From assembly GCF_014489635.1 (NCBI RefSeq), contig NZ_CP060828.1, positions 3,448,001 through 3,512,000 on the forward strand: a DNA stretch of 64,000 bases. Reading direction: 5' to 3'. The notes below the pieces were generated by a model, which worked only from the letters and a program-made list of their open reading frames with translations, ran no database searches and was not told where the DNA came from. Position 1 is the first letter of the stretch. The number at the start of each line of letters is the position of its first letter. Shown here piece by piece: positions 50,825-59,658 of the stretch. Source of the stretch: Streptomyces roseirectus (GTDB lineage Bacteria > Actinomycetota > Actinomycetes > Streptomycetales > Streptomycetaceae). Made by a program: the position numbers and the translations under genes.

Positions 50825-52360
50825 ATGGACACTGTCGCTCCGGACCCCCGCCGCTGGTGGGCCCTCGCCGCCCTGGTCGCGGGCATGCTCACGATCGGCT
50901 TCGACATCACGATCCTCAACGTCGCCCTGCCCACGATGGCCGCCGACCTCGGCGCGTCCACGGGCCAGCAGCAGTGGATGGCCGACGCGTACATCGTCGT
51001 CTTCGCCGCGCTGATGCTCCCCGCCGGGCTCCTCGGCGACCGGTTCGGACGGCGCCGGATGCTCGTCGTCGGCCTGACGCTGTTCCTCGCCGGCTCGGTG
51101 CTCGGCGCGCTCGCGAGCGACGTGAACTGGGTGATCGCCGCCCGCGCGTTCATGGGCGTCGGGGGCGCGCTGGTCACCCCGCTCGCCCTGTCCGTGCTGC
51201 CTTCGCTGTTCGGTCCCGACGAGCGGACCAAGGCCGTCGGGATCATCTCCGCCGCGGGTTCGCTGGGGCTGCCGCTCGGGCCGATCATCGGGGGCTGGCT
51301 GCTGAACCACTTCTGGTGGGGCTCGGTCTTCCTCGTCAACGTCCCCATGGCCGCGCTCGGCATCACCGCCTGCGTCTTCCTCCTCCCCGAGACCAGCGAC
51401 CCGGCCTCCCCGAAGGTCGACACCCTGTCCACCGCGCTCACCGCGACCGGCCTCGGCGCGCTGATCTACGCGATCATCGAGGCGCCGGTGCGCGGCTGGG
51501 GCGACCCGCTGGTCGTGGGGATGTTCGCCGCCGCCGTCGTCCTCGTCGCCGTCCTCGTGCTGCGCGAGCGCGGGGTCGCGCGGCCGATGCTGGACATCGC
51601 GCTGCTGGCGCGGCGGGGGTTCCTGTTCAACACGCTCGCGGCGACGCTGGTGATGTTCGTGCTGTCCGGGCTGCTGTTCGTGCTGCCGCAGTACCTCCAG
51701 GCCGTCCTCGGCAACGACGCGCTCGGCACCGGGGTGCGGCTGCTGCCGATGATGGGCGGGCTGATCGTCGCGGCGCGCGGCGCGCAGCCGGTCGTGGCGC
51801 GGTTCGGGGCGCGCGCGGTGGTCAGCGCGGGCCTCGCGGTCCTCGCGTTCGCGGCCCTGCTCGGGAGCCGGACGACGGTGGACTCCGGGTACGGGTTCAC
51901 CGCGCTGTGGCTGTCGATCACCGGCCTCGGCTTCGGGTTCGCGCTCGTCCCGGCCATGGACGGCGCGCTCGGCGCCCTGCCGCGCGAGCGGGCCGGCAGC
52001 GGCTCCGGGCTGCTGATGACGCTGCGGCAGGTCGGCGCCGCGATCGGCATCGCGCTGCTCGGCAGCCTCGTCGCGAGCGACTTCCGCGACCGGCTCGATG
52101 TCACCGGACTGCCGCCCGACCTCGCGCACACGGCCGGGGAGTCCGTCGTCGCCGCGCACGCGGTCGCCGAGCGGGCCGGGTCCGCCGCGCTGTCGGCGTC
52201 CGCGAACGGCGCCTACGTCCACGGCATGAACCTCGCGCTGCTGGTGTGCGGGGTGTCCGCGCTGGTCGCGGCGCTGCTGGCGGCGGCGTTCCTGCCGGGG
52301 GCGGCGACGGCCGGGAAGGCGGCGGACGTGGCCCCCGACCAGGTCGATGCACGACAATGA
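50825..52360 (+). CDS. MFS drug exporter of the EmrB/QacA (DHA2) type
   Basis: The protein has 511 residues and about 14 helices. LTIGFDITILNVALPTMAADLG is the DHA2 N-terminal motif, followed by PAGLLGDRFGRRRMLVVGL (motif A) and GLPLGPIIGGWLLNHFWWGS (motif C). It probably exports a toxic compound. The stop overlaps the tetR start (ATGA), so exporter and repressor are co-translated. Confidence 0.92.
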   Translation: MDTVAPDPRRWWALAALVAGMLTIGFDITILNVALPTMAADLGASTGQQQWMADAYIVVFAALMLPAGLLGDRFGRRRMLVVGLTLFLAGSVLGALASDVNWVIAARAFMGVGGALVTPLALSVLPSLFGPDERTKAVGIISAAGSLGLPLGPIIGGWLLNHFWWGSVFLVNVPMAALGITACVFLLPETSDPASPKVDTLSTALTATGLGALIYAIIEAPVRGWGDPLVVGMFAAAVVLVAVLVLRERGVARPMLDIALLARRGFLFNTLAATLVMFVLSGLLFVLPQYLQAVLGNDALGTGVRLLPMMGGLIVAARGAQPVVARFGARAVVSAGLAVLAFAALLGSRTTVDSGYGFTALWLSITGLGFGFALVPAMDGALGALPRERAGSGSGLLMTLRQVGAAIGIALLGSLVASDFRDRLDVTGLPPDLAHTAGESVVAAHAVAERAGSAALSASANGAYVHGMNLALLVCGVSALVAALLAAAFLPGAATAGKAADVAPDQVDARQ

Positions 52361-53010
52361 CGCCCATGACCCCCGCACGGACCTCTCCCCCCACCGGCGC
52401 CCCCCGACTGGGACTCCGCGAACGGAAGAAGATCAAGACCCGGACGGCGATCCGCGACGCGACCTACGCGCTGATCCAGGAGCAGGGCTACGACGCGACC
52501 ACCGTCGAGCAGATCGCGGACCGCGCCGAGGTGTCGCCGTCGACGGTCTTCCGGTACTTCCCCACGAAGGAGGACATCGTCCTCACGGACGAGTACGACC
52601 CGATCCTCCTGGCGGAGCTGCGGGAGCGGCCCGCGGACGAGCCGTGGCCGGCGTCGCTGCGGCACGTGGCGCGCGGGGCGCTGCTCGCCGCCACCGGGGA
52701 GGAGCCCGAAGTCCTGCGGCTGCGGTCCCGGCTGATGGTCGAGGTGCCGTCCGTCCGGGCCCGGATGATGGAGAGCATGGCCGTCACCAGCCAGATGTTC
52801 GCCGAGGCGGTCGCCGCGCGCACCGGGTGGCCCGCCGACAGCTTCGAGGTCCGCGTCCACACCCGCTCCGTCATCGGCGGCCTCGCGGAACTCACTCTCC
52901 ACTGGGCCGAGAACGACTTCCGCGACGACCCCCTCGACCTCCTCGACCGCGCGCTCGACGTCCTGGAGCACGGCCTGAAACCCCTTGCGGGACGCCCCCA
53001 ATCCCCTTGA
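52357..53010 (+). CDS. TetR-family regulator of the adjacent exporter
   Basis: The protein has 217 residues. The N-terminal helix-turn-helix is KTRTAIRDATYALIQEQGYD followed by TTVEQIADRAEVSPSTVFRYF. The C-terminal ligand domain (VLRLRSRLMVEVPSVRARMM) is of the TetR_C_17-like type. The ATG at 52357 overlaps the exporter stop. It probably represses the exporter via the palindrome at 50799 and is released by the exported compound. Confidence 0.9.
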   Translation: MTPMTPARTSPPTGAPRLGLRERKKIKTRTAIRDATYALIQEQGYDATTVEQIADRAEVSPSTVFRYFPTKEDIVLTDEYDPILLAELRERPADEPWPASLRHVARGALLAATGEEPEVLRLRSRLMVEVPSVRARMMESMAVTSQMFAEAVAARTGWPADSFEVRVHTRSVIGGLAELTLHWAENDFRDDPLDLLDRALDVLEHGLKPLAGRPQSP

Positions 53011-53024
53011 GAGAAGCGCCCCTT

Positions 53025-53511
53025 GCCCTGTCGTGGAATCGGCCGGGGTGCCACTCACCGAGGTGGGGGCGTTGATCGTCAACGGCCGTGAGGTGGCCGC
53101 CACTTACGTCCCCGGCGCCGGGGACGCGGTGGAGGTCCGGGCGCACCGGCATCCCCAGCGCGTGCCGGGGGCGCCGCTGCGGTTCCTGCTCGACGTCCAT
53201 CTAGGCACCCTGGCGCGGGGGTTGCGCCTGCTCGGGGTGGACGCCGCGTACGAGTCCACGGACCTCGGGGATCCCGCGCTCGCGGCGCTGTCGGCGGCGG
53301 GAGAACTGGGCGGGGGCGTATGTGTACGACACGTCGCCCGACGTCCAACTCCGGGAAGTCCTCGGGCGGTTCGCGCCCACGCCGGCTCCCTGGACACGAT
53401 GCTGCGGGCGGCCGGCAAGGACGAGGTCGCCGATCGCCCCCAACAAGGGCGCATCATGAGCGGTTGGAGGCGATCGTGGCGGAGGTGTTGAGTTTTACCG
53501 GCGGTTGTTGA
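53025..53511 (+). pseudogene. Decayed Mut7-C RNase-domain gene
   Basis: Frame 1 reads VVESAGVPLTEVGALIVNGR and LRFLLDVHLGTLARGLRLLG then AAYESTDLGDPALAALSAAG: the ubiquitin-like and Mut7-C N-terminal parts, including the DVHLG active-site motif. The middle (the usual RDRGLL segment) is missing. The next frame then resumes with AYVYDTSPDVQLREVLGRFA and APWTRC, frame 1 returns with KDEVADR, and a third frame ends HHERLEAIVAEVL. At least two frameshifts and deletions, and no start codon of its own, mark a broken gene. It abuts the copper-oxidase gene on the other strand. Confidence 0.75.
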
Positions 53512-55912
53512 CGTCCTTCTTCGTGTCGCAGGCCGTGCCGTTGCCGTCGGGGTCGAGGGCCAGGGGGTCGGCGCCGTTGACCTTCAAGGTGCCGTAGTCG
53601 TTCTTGGCGAGCCAGGTGCAGCGGGCGGCGGTCGTCTTCTTGACGTCGGGCGGGAAGGCCGTCGGGACGCAGACGTTGGCGGAGCCGTAGTGGCGGTCGC
53701 AGCCGGAGAGGGTCGGACTGACCTTCTGGGAGGGCTTCTTGACGCCGGGGCCGGTGAGCTTGCCGGTCAACTTGGCGGCGAAGTCGTGGACATGGGGCGC
53801 GGCGTCGGTCTTGGCGAGGGCCTTCGGGCCGGTGAGGTGGACCCACTTCGCCACGGAGGGAACCCCGTTGGCGTCGACCGCGAAGAGCATGTACCAGCCG
53901 GGGGGCGCGAGGTTCGGGTTGCTGGTGACGTTCAGGTCGACGTTGTTTCCGTCCACCGACAGCGGCAGGTCCACGAAGCGCTGGTTGGGGTCGGAGGAGT
54001 GGGTGACCGCGGCCGGGCGGATCAACTCGGCCTTGGCGATGGGCCGGTCGACGGTGATGCGCTGGGTGTCGCCGTACTGCCACTCGGTGTCGATCAGCGA
54101 AGTGATCTGCGGGCGGGGGCCCTTGAAGAGGTAGGGCGGGGAGTAGACGGACACGTCGTGGTTCCAGGTGCCGTTGCCGGGGTTGTCGCCGGTCGTCAAC
54201 ACCCGGCCGTCCGGCAGGAGTACGGCCGAGGAGTGGTAGCCGCGGGCCTCGGGGTCGGTGGCCACCTGGTCGAAGGTGCCGGTCGCCGGGTCGTACAGGG
54301 ACGACTCGAACACCGGGTTCGCGCGGTTGTGGAGCGCGCCGCCGGTCTCCAGGACCTTGCCGTCGGGCAGGAGGACCGCGGAGACGTACATCTTGCCCTG
54401 GTTCCCGGTCTGCGGGACCGGGCCGTTCCCTAGGTCGACGGTGCCCTGCGGGATCGGCGGGCCGGCCACGTACGCCGGGTTCGGCTGCTTCAGGTCGATG
54501 ACGTCGGTGAGGCGGTTGCCCTCCGGGTTGGAGTCGATGTTGCCGCCGCCGAGGGTCAGGACCCTCTGGTCCTGCGCCGGGGGCAGCAGGACGCTGGCCG
54601 ACTGGTCGCGCTCGTCCTTGTTCCGCAGCCCCGGGACCTGGGTGACGGTGTTCGCGTCGTAGTCGTAGACCGCCGCGCCCGTGCCGGGGATGTTGTTGCC
54701 GAAGACGTGGCTGCCCGTGTAGAAGAGGCGGCCGTCCTGCATCAGCACCATCGACGGGTACAGGCCCCAGTACGACCACGTCTGGTTGACCCGCCACAGC
54801 GGCAGCCACCGCTGCTCGGCGTCGGACCAGCGCTCGGCCGTCACGGACCCCGAGGAGTCCTCGCGCAGGCCGCCGAAGGACAGGACGTCACCGTCGCCGA
54901 GGACCGTCGCCGAGGGGTACCAGTGGCCGTCGTTCATGTCGTTGGTCTTGCTGTACGTCTCGGTGACCGGGTCGAAGACGTACGAGTCCTTGAACCCCTC
55001 GTACCCGTGCGAGCCGTCCGCCGCCGGGTACGCCTTGTTCCCGCTCATCACCAGCACCCGGCCGTCCTGGAGCTGGACGTGTCCGGCGCAGAACATGTCC
55101 TTCGGCGTCGGGACGACCTTGTAGGTGCCGTTCTCCGGGTCGTACACGGCCGAGGTGAACGTCCCCGCCTCGAACTGCTCCTCGCTGTTCCCCGAGCCGG
55201 CGATCATCAGCACCTTGCCGTTGTTCAGCACGACGGAGTGCATCGACCGGACGGGGTTCTGCGTCGGCAGCACACTCCAACTCCCGTCCGCGCACTGGAC
55301 GTCGGTGCCGGTGCAGGTGGCCGGCGGGGTGACGTCCGGGACCTGTTCCATCGTGTAGTCGTCCGTCGTCGCCGAACCCGTGCCGTACACGGAGACACCC
55401 CACGCGATCCGGTCCGTCCCGGCCGGCACCTCCGGCGTCCGCACACTCGCCTGCGCCCAACTCGCCGACACGTCCAGCGTCTTGAGGTCGGTCCAGTACT
55501 GCCAGCCGGCGGTGGCGTCGTGCCGGAACAGGGTGACGGAGGTGTCGGGCGTCGTCGACTTGTACCAGAGCGACAGGTCGTACTGCTTCCCCACCGAGAC
55601 CGCCGGCGCACACGCCGCGGACTCGGTGATCAGCGCCTTCCGGTCGCCGTCGACACGCCGGGTCAACTCGACCTTCATCGCCTTGCTGCCACTGTGCGCA
55701 TCGGAGGTCGTCGTGAACGTGAAGTCGTTGTCACCCCAGCCGGACTTCTCCCAGCAGTAGGGCATGTCGCCCGAACCGGCCGTCTCGAAGCCGGGGTTGA
55801 GGATCAGGTTGGCGGCGGACGCGGGCTGCGGCGTGCTCAGCAGCAGGCCACCGGCGAGGCTGCCGACAGCCAACAGAGCTGTTCTTCTGCGGTACTTGAG
55901 GGGCAGTTTCAT
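53495..55912 (-). CDS. Secreted copper-radical oxidase (galactose/glyoxal-oxidase, GlxA-like) with N-terminal carbohydrate-binding-like domain
   Basis: The protein has 805 residues. A signal peptide ends at PASA (about residue 33). A CBM-like domain (34-190), Kelch repeats and a GlxA/galactose-oxidase C-terminal domain follow. The copper-radical site appears complete: Cys275 (MFCAGH), Tyr332 (HWYPS), Tyr559-His560 (RGYHSS) and His638 (VTHSSDPNQR). The last ~60 residues add an excalibur-like DPDGNGTACD motif that may bind calcium or the cell wall. It would oxidise a primary alcohol or aldehyde on a sugar or glycan outside the cell and release peroxide. The nearby glycosyltransferase operon suggests the substrate. 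Confidence 0.85.
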   Translation of the reverse strand: MKLPLKYRRRTALLAVGSLAGGLLLSTPQPASAANLILNPGFETAGSGDMPYCWEKSGWGDNDFTFTTTSDAHSGSKAMKVELTRRVDGDRKALITESAACAPAVSVGKQYDLSLWYKSTTPDTSVTLFRHDATAGWQYWTDLKTLDVSASWAQASVRTPEVPAGTDRIAWGVSVYGTGSATTDDYTMEQVPDVTPPATCTGTDVQCADGSWSVLPTQNPVRSMHSVVLNNGKVLMIAGSGNSEEQFEAGTFTSAVYDPENGTYKVVPTPKDMFCAGHVQLQDGRVLVMSGNKAYPAADGSHGYEGFKDSYVFDPVTETYSKTNDMNDGHWYPSATVLGDGDVLSFGGLREDSSGSVTAERWSDAEQRWLPLWRVNQTWSYWGLYPSMVLMQDGRLFYTGSHVFGNNIPGTGAAVYDYDANTVTQVPGLRNKDERDQSASVLLPPAQDQRVLTLGGGNIDSNPEGNRLTDVIDLKQPNPAYVAGPPIPQGTVDLGNGPVPQTGNQGKMYVSAVLLPDGKVLETGGALHNRANPVFESSLYDPATGTFDQVATDPEARGYHSSAVLLPDGRVLTTGDNPGNGTWNHDVSVYSPPYLFKGPRPQITSLIDTEWQYGDTQRITVDRPIAKAELIRPAAVTHSSDPNQRFVDLPLSVDGNNVDLNVTSNPNLAPPGWYMLFAVDANGVPSVAKWVHLTGPKALAKTDAAPHVHDFAAKLTGKLTGPGVKKPSQKVSPTLSGCDRHYGSANVCVPTAFPPDVKKTTAARCTWLAKNDYGTLKVNGADPLALDPDGNGTACDTKKDVNNRR

Positions 55913-56070
55913 GCGGCTCCCTTCGGGTCGGTACGGCTGTCCCCACGGCCACCGGACGGCTCGTGACCGGTGGAGTGGGGGTGTTGCGTTGTGGGGCTCA
56001 AGCGGGCCGGTCTCAGCGGAGGCCGGGGTCCGGCGAGTTCGTGACCGGGGTCGCGGGGCGTCCGCGCCCC

Positions 56071-56115
56071 GGCGGGTGGCGTACCGGCGGGTGGTGTACC
56101 GGCGGGTGGCGTACC
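56071..56115. repeat. Three 15-bp tandem repeats
   Basis: GGCGGGTGGCGTACC, GGCGGGTGGTGTACC, GGCGGGTGGCGTACC lie head to tail; the middle copy differs by one base. Confidence 0.9.
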
Positions 56116-56310
56116 GCCCCGTGGTGCGGGCGCTCGGCCGTCGCGGCTCCGCCGGTCGCGGCCGAGTTCCGCCCGTCGGCCCGGGGCCGGGCGGCCCCGC
56201 CGCGCCGACCGGCTCGCACGGCGACGCGGGCTTCGGCCGAACCGGCGATCGCAGCGCTCGGACGAACGCGGTCCGGACGGCTCCGCGCCACCCGACGGGA
56301 AGCCACCCCC

Positions 56311-56570
56311 CGGCACCGCGCGATGGTAAGGCCCCACCGGATGGTGCGGCAGCACGAAATCCGTACCCCGGCGAGACAACCGACTGAAGAACACCGCCGC
56401 ACCGCACCGGAGCGCCGACACCGACGAACGACAGGAAAACATCCAAGCCACCGGGCCCCCGGCACCGCGCGATGGTGAGGCCCCGCCGGGTGGTGTGGTG
56501 GCGCGGAGTCCGTGCCCCGGTGGGACAGTCGGCTGAAGGGCACCGCCGCACCGGAGCGTCGGCGCCGGCG
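56311..56570. repeat. Pair of imperfect ~115-bp direct repeats, 149-bp period
   Basis: Unit 1 starts CGGCACCGCGCGATGGT at 56311 and unit 2 starts with the same bases at 56460. Shared blocks in order include GAGGCCCC/AAGGCCCC, GGTGCGG/GGTGTGG, CCGTGCCCCGG/CCGTACCCCGG, CGGCTGAAG/CGACTGAAG and CACCGCCGCACCGGAGCG. The copies differ at many positions, so the duplication is not recent. Confidence 0.75.
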
Positions 56571-56866
56571 GGCGGCGGGCGGGTGTCCGAGTCGTCGGGC
56601 GCCGCACCGGCGCCGCGCGGAGTCGGCCGGCTCGGGGGCGCCGCCCCGGGTTGTGCCCCGCGTCGCGGTGGAGGGGGCCGGGCGGTGCGGCGCGCGGCCC
56701 GTGACGGTGCCGGTCGGGGCGGGCGCCCGTGCGGCGTCCTGGTGCGGTGGGCCGGATGCCCGTGGGAGCGGTGGCATCGTCCCTGGCCCGCGGGTTCCGG
56801 TGTGTGGACGCCGTGCGCCACTCGGCGGGACGCCGGCCCGCGATGCGCGACTCCGGCGCCCCGGCC

Positions 56867-58048
56867 TCACGCCGGCCCCTTCCCGCTCCCCCGCTTCCCC
56901 CGCTTCTTGCGCGGCAGGTACACCAGCGCCTCCGTCCCCGCGAACCGCAGCACGAACGTCGTCACCAGGGCGAGGGCGGTCGCGGAGAGCGCCCCCATGC
57001 CGAACCGGTGCACGAACAGGGCGATCAGGGGGATGCGGAGGACGAGGTCGGCGTTGGCCAGCAACGCGAACCTGCCGACCCGGTCCCACCACCGGCGGTG
57101 GGCGCGGCGGTCGCGGAAGAGGAGGTGTTCGATGAGGACGAAGTTCCAGGCCACGCCGAACTGGTTGGCGAGGATCTCGGCGGGGAGGTAGTGGAGGCCG
57201 GTGCGGGTGAGGGCCCAGAGCGCGAGGAGGTTGGGGAGGAAGCCGGTGAGGCCGATGAGGCCGAAGCCGATCATGCGGGCGACCGGGGACGCGGCGCGCA
57301 GGCCGAGGAGGTGGCGGAGGAAGCGGGCCCCCTCCGCGGCCGTCGACTTGGACTCGCCGGCGTAGCGGTCCTGGAAGACGAAGGGGACCTCGGCGACCCG
57401 CTCCGGCCTGCTGCGGACGGCGAGTTCGAGGAGGATCTTGTAGCCGAGGGGCTTGAGCGCGTCGGCGCTGACGGTGCTCCGGCGGATCGCGAAGAACCCG
57501 CTCATGGGGTCGCTGATGCGGTGCAGCCGGCGGGGGAAGAGGGACTTGGTGAGCCAGGTCGCCCCCTTGGAGACGGCGACCCGGTACCCCCCGGCGAGCC
57601 CGGCCCGGCTGCCGCCCTCGATGTACCGGGAGGCGACGACGAGTTCGGCCCCGGCCCGCTCCCCGGTGGCGACCAACTCCGGTACGAGGGACGGCGGATG
57701 CTGGCAGTCGCCGTCCATGACGACGACCCAGTCCGACCCGGCCGCCCGGATCCCCTCGACGACGGCCCCGCCGAGCCCGCCGACCGGTTCGTCCCGGTGC
57801 AGCACGGTCACCGGGAACGGGCAGTCCTTCGCGGCGTCCCGGATCACCTCGGGTGTGTCGTCCGTGGAGTCGTCGACGAAGACGACCTCGCAGGGCAGCC
57901 GCCTGGGCACGGACTCCCGGATCTGGCGCAGGAGTTGGCGCACGTTGGCGGACTCGTTGAAGGTGGGGACGACGATGGTGACGGCGCCGGGTTCGGGTAC
58001 GTCGTCTTCCCTGATGTCCGGTACCGGCGCGGTGTACTCGTGGCTCAA
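56867..58048 (-). CDS. Dolichol/polyprenol-phosphate sugar synthase (DPM1-like GT2) fused to a GtrA membrane domain
   Basis: The protein has 393 residues. The N-terminal GT2 domain (20-245) has TIVVPTFNESANVRQLLRQI, VVMDGDCQHPP (DxD) and the DPM-type VPFVFQDRYAGESKS. The C-terminal ~130 residues carry four GtrA-like helices (MIGFGLIGLTGFLPNLLALW, QFGVAWNFVLIEHLLF). It would load a sugar on polyprenyl phosphate and help flip or present it for an extracytoplasmic GT-C enzyme such as the gene before it. The TTG start overlaps that gene's stop (TTGA). Confidence 0.87.
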   Translation of the reverse strand: MSHEYTAPVPDIREDDVPEPGAVTIVVPTFNESANVRQLLRQIRESVPRRLPCEVVFVDDSTDDTPEVIRDAAKDCPFPVTVLHRDEPVGGLGGAVVEGIRAAGSDWVVVMDGDCQHPPSLVPELVATGERAGAELVVASRYIEGGSRAGLAGGYRVAVSKGATWLTKSLFPRRLHRISDPMSGFFAIRRSTVSADALKPLGYKILLELAVRSRPERVAEVPFVFQDRYAGESKSTAAEGARFLRHLLGLRAASPVARMIGFGLIGLTGFLPNLLALWALTRTGLHYLPAEILANQFGVAWNFVLIEHLLFRDRRAHRRWWDRVGRFALLANADLVLRIPLIALFVHRFGMGALSATALALVTTFVLRFAGTEALVYLPRKKRGKRGSGKGPA

Positions 58049-59658
58049 CGCTGGCCCCCGATACGGCGGATCTCGATGCGGTCGTCGCCGGCGCCGAAGA
58101 CGGCGACGGGAGTGGAGTGGGTCAGCGCGGCCTTCACGGTGGGCAGGTCGCGCGCGTCCCGGCGTACGGTCGGCGAGGCGACGACGTAGTCGACGTCCTT
58201 CCAGCCGTTGGGGAGGGTCTTGGTGACCGCCGGGTCGAGGTCGGCCTTGTAGAACCAGATCGCCCCGAGCCCGGGTTCGTACCCGGCGTGGACGAGGTCG
58301 AGCCAGAGGGCGTCGTCGACGAGGACGCGGGTGCGCGCGGGGTCGTCCACCTCGCGCGCGAGCCAGGAAGAGGCGGACCGGTAGGGGCCGTTGGCGTCGG
58401 CGGTGACGGCGGTGCGGTCACCGTCGTACCAGCGCGGCACGACGTACACGGCGGCGGCGAGCGCGAGCCCGGCGGCGAGCGCGTACCGCGCGTCACGCAC
58501 CCAGCGCCGCTCCCCCGGACGCCGCCCCTTGTGGACGACGGTGTGCGCGACCGACGCGACGGCCCCGGCGAGGACGAGCGCGAGGAACGGCAGCGCCTGG
58601 ATGACGTACATCGCGGGCAGGTACCCGCCGGGCCGCAGCGCGACGGCCGCGAGGATCGCGACGGCGAGGGAGGGCCCGGCGAGCGCGCGGGCGGTGACGG
58701 ACCAGCGCCAGGTGAGCAGGAGCAGCAGCGCGCCCGCGAGCCCGCCGACGATCAGGACGCGGTCGTAGTAGAGCCAGGACCGCAACACCCCGTGCGCACC
58801 GGACCCGTTGTCGAGGATGAACCCCGAACCGGGCCTGGTCATCTGGTACTTGACGCCGTCCCAGAGCGAGACGTGTCCGCTGCCCGGCAGCAACTCCCCT
58901 TTGAGGAGGGCGAAGAGGGGGTAGGAGACGCCGATCAGGACGCACGCGGTGACCGCGCCGGTGAGGGCGAACTTGCGGGTGTCGCGGTGGCTGTGCCGCC
59001 ACATCGTGAGCAGCACGGCGGGCAGGACGAAGAGCATCGTCTCCTTGGTGAGGACGGCCGTCGCGGCGGCGATCCCGGCGCCGAAGTGGTGCCAGAGGTG
59101 GCGGCTCGGGGAGGCGGCCAGCGCGAACGCGAGGAGCGTCCACATGACCGCGAGGTTGTCGAGGAAGATCTCGCGCTGGAGGACGACGGACAGCGGCGAG
59201 AGCCCGAACAGGGCCATGCCGAGCCCGGCGGCCCAGCGGGGCAGGGAGAGCCGTCGTCCGAGGACGTAGAGCAGGACGGCGCTGGCGGCGGTGACCACGA
59301 GCATCACCGCGCGCATCGACCCGACGGTCATCGCGCCGGCGCTGAACGCCTTCGGGATCCAGGTGAGCAGGGCGAGTTGGAGCCAGCCGAGGGGCGGGTG
59401 GTCGTACCAGTAGGTGTAGTGGGCGAGCCCCTTGCCCTCCTGGACGGCCCACGCCTGCGCGAGGTAGGTGCCCTCGTCGTCGCTGAAGGTGGGGTAGGCG
59501 GCGATGTTCCAGCCCTGGACGGCGAGGATCGCGGTCAGCAGGGCGGCGCAGAGCAGCAGGTCGGGCCGGCGGGAGGGGCGTGCCGGGCGGGGTGCGGGCA
59601 CGACGGTGTGTCGCGCGGTGACCTTCGGGGCGGTCACCGCGGGGAGGGTGGAGGTCAC
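58045..59658 (-). CDS. GT39/ArnT-like membrane glycosyltransferase
   Basis: The protein has 537 residues. After a short basic N-terminus come about ten helices; the first outside loop has FSDDEGTYLAQAW with the acidic DE typical of PMT/ArnT (GT-C) enzymes, then YDHPPLGWLQLALL. A soluble C-terminal domain follows. It should transfer a sugar from a polyprenyl-phosphate donor to an extracellular acceptor, in line with the DPM1-GtrA partner. The GTG start overlaps the GT2 stop (GTGA). Confidence 0.83.
   Translation of the reverse strand: MTSTLPAVTAPKVTARHTVVPAPRPARPSRRPDLLLCAALLTAILAVQGWNIAAYPTFSDDEGTYLAQAWAVQEGKGLAHYTYWYDHPPLGWLQLALLTWIPKAFSAGAMTVGSMRAVMLVVTAASAVLLYVLGRRLSLPRWAAGLGMALFGLSPLSVVLQREIFLDNLAVMWTLLAFALAASPSRHLWHHFGAGIAAATAVLTKETMLFVLPAVLLTMWRHSHRDTRKFALTGAVTACVLIGVSYPLFALLKGELLPGSGHVSLWDGVKYQMTRPGSGFILDNGSGAHGVLRSWLYYDRVLIVGGLAGALLLLLTWRWSVTARALAGPSLAVAILAAVALRPGGYLPAMYVIQALPFLALVLAGAVASVAHTVVHKGRRPGERRWVRDARYALAAGLALAAAVYVVPRWYDGDRTAVTADANGPYRSASSWLAREVDDPARTRVLVDDALWLDLVHAGYEPGLGAIWFYKADLDPAVTKTLPNGWKDVDYVVASPTVRRDARDLPTVKAALTHSTPVAVFGAGDDRIEIRRIGGQR

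Larger units (their letters stand above)
55913..56866. other. 950-bp gene-free region with direct and tandem repeats
   Basis: Several frames stay open in this GC-rich stretch, but none has a good start, ribosome site or recognisable domain, and the peptides are repetitive. It contains a 3x15-bp tandem repeat and a pair of ~115-bp direct repeats (listed separately). It must also contain the promoter of the copper-oxidase gene. Confidence 0.6.
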
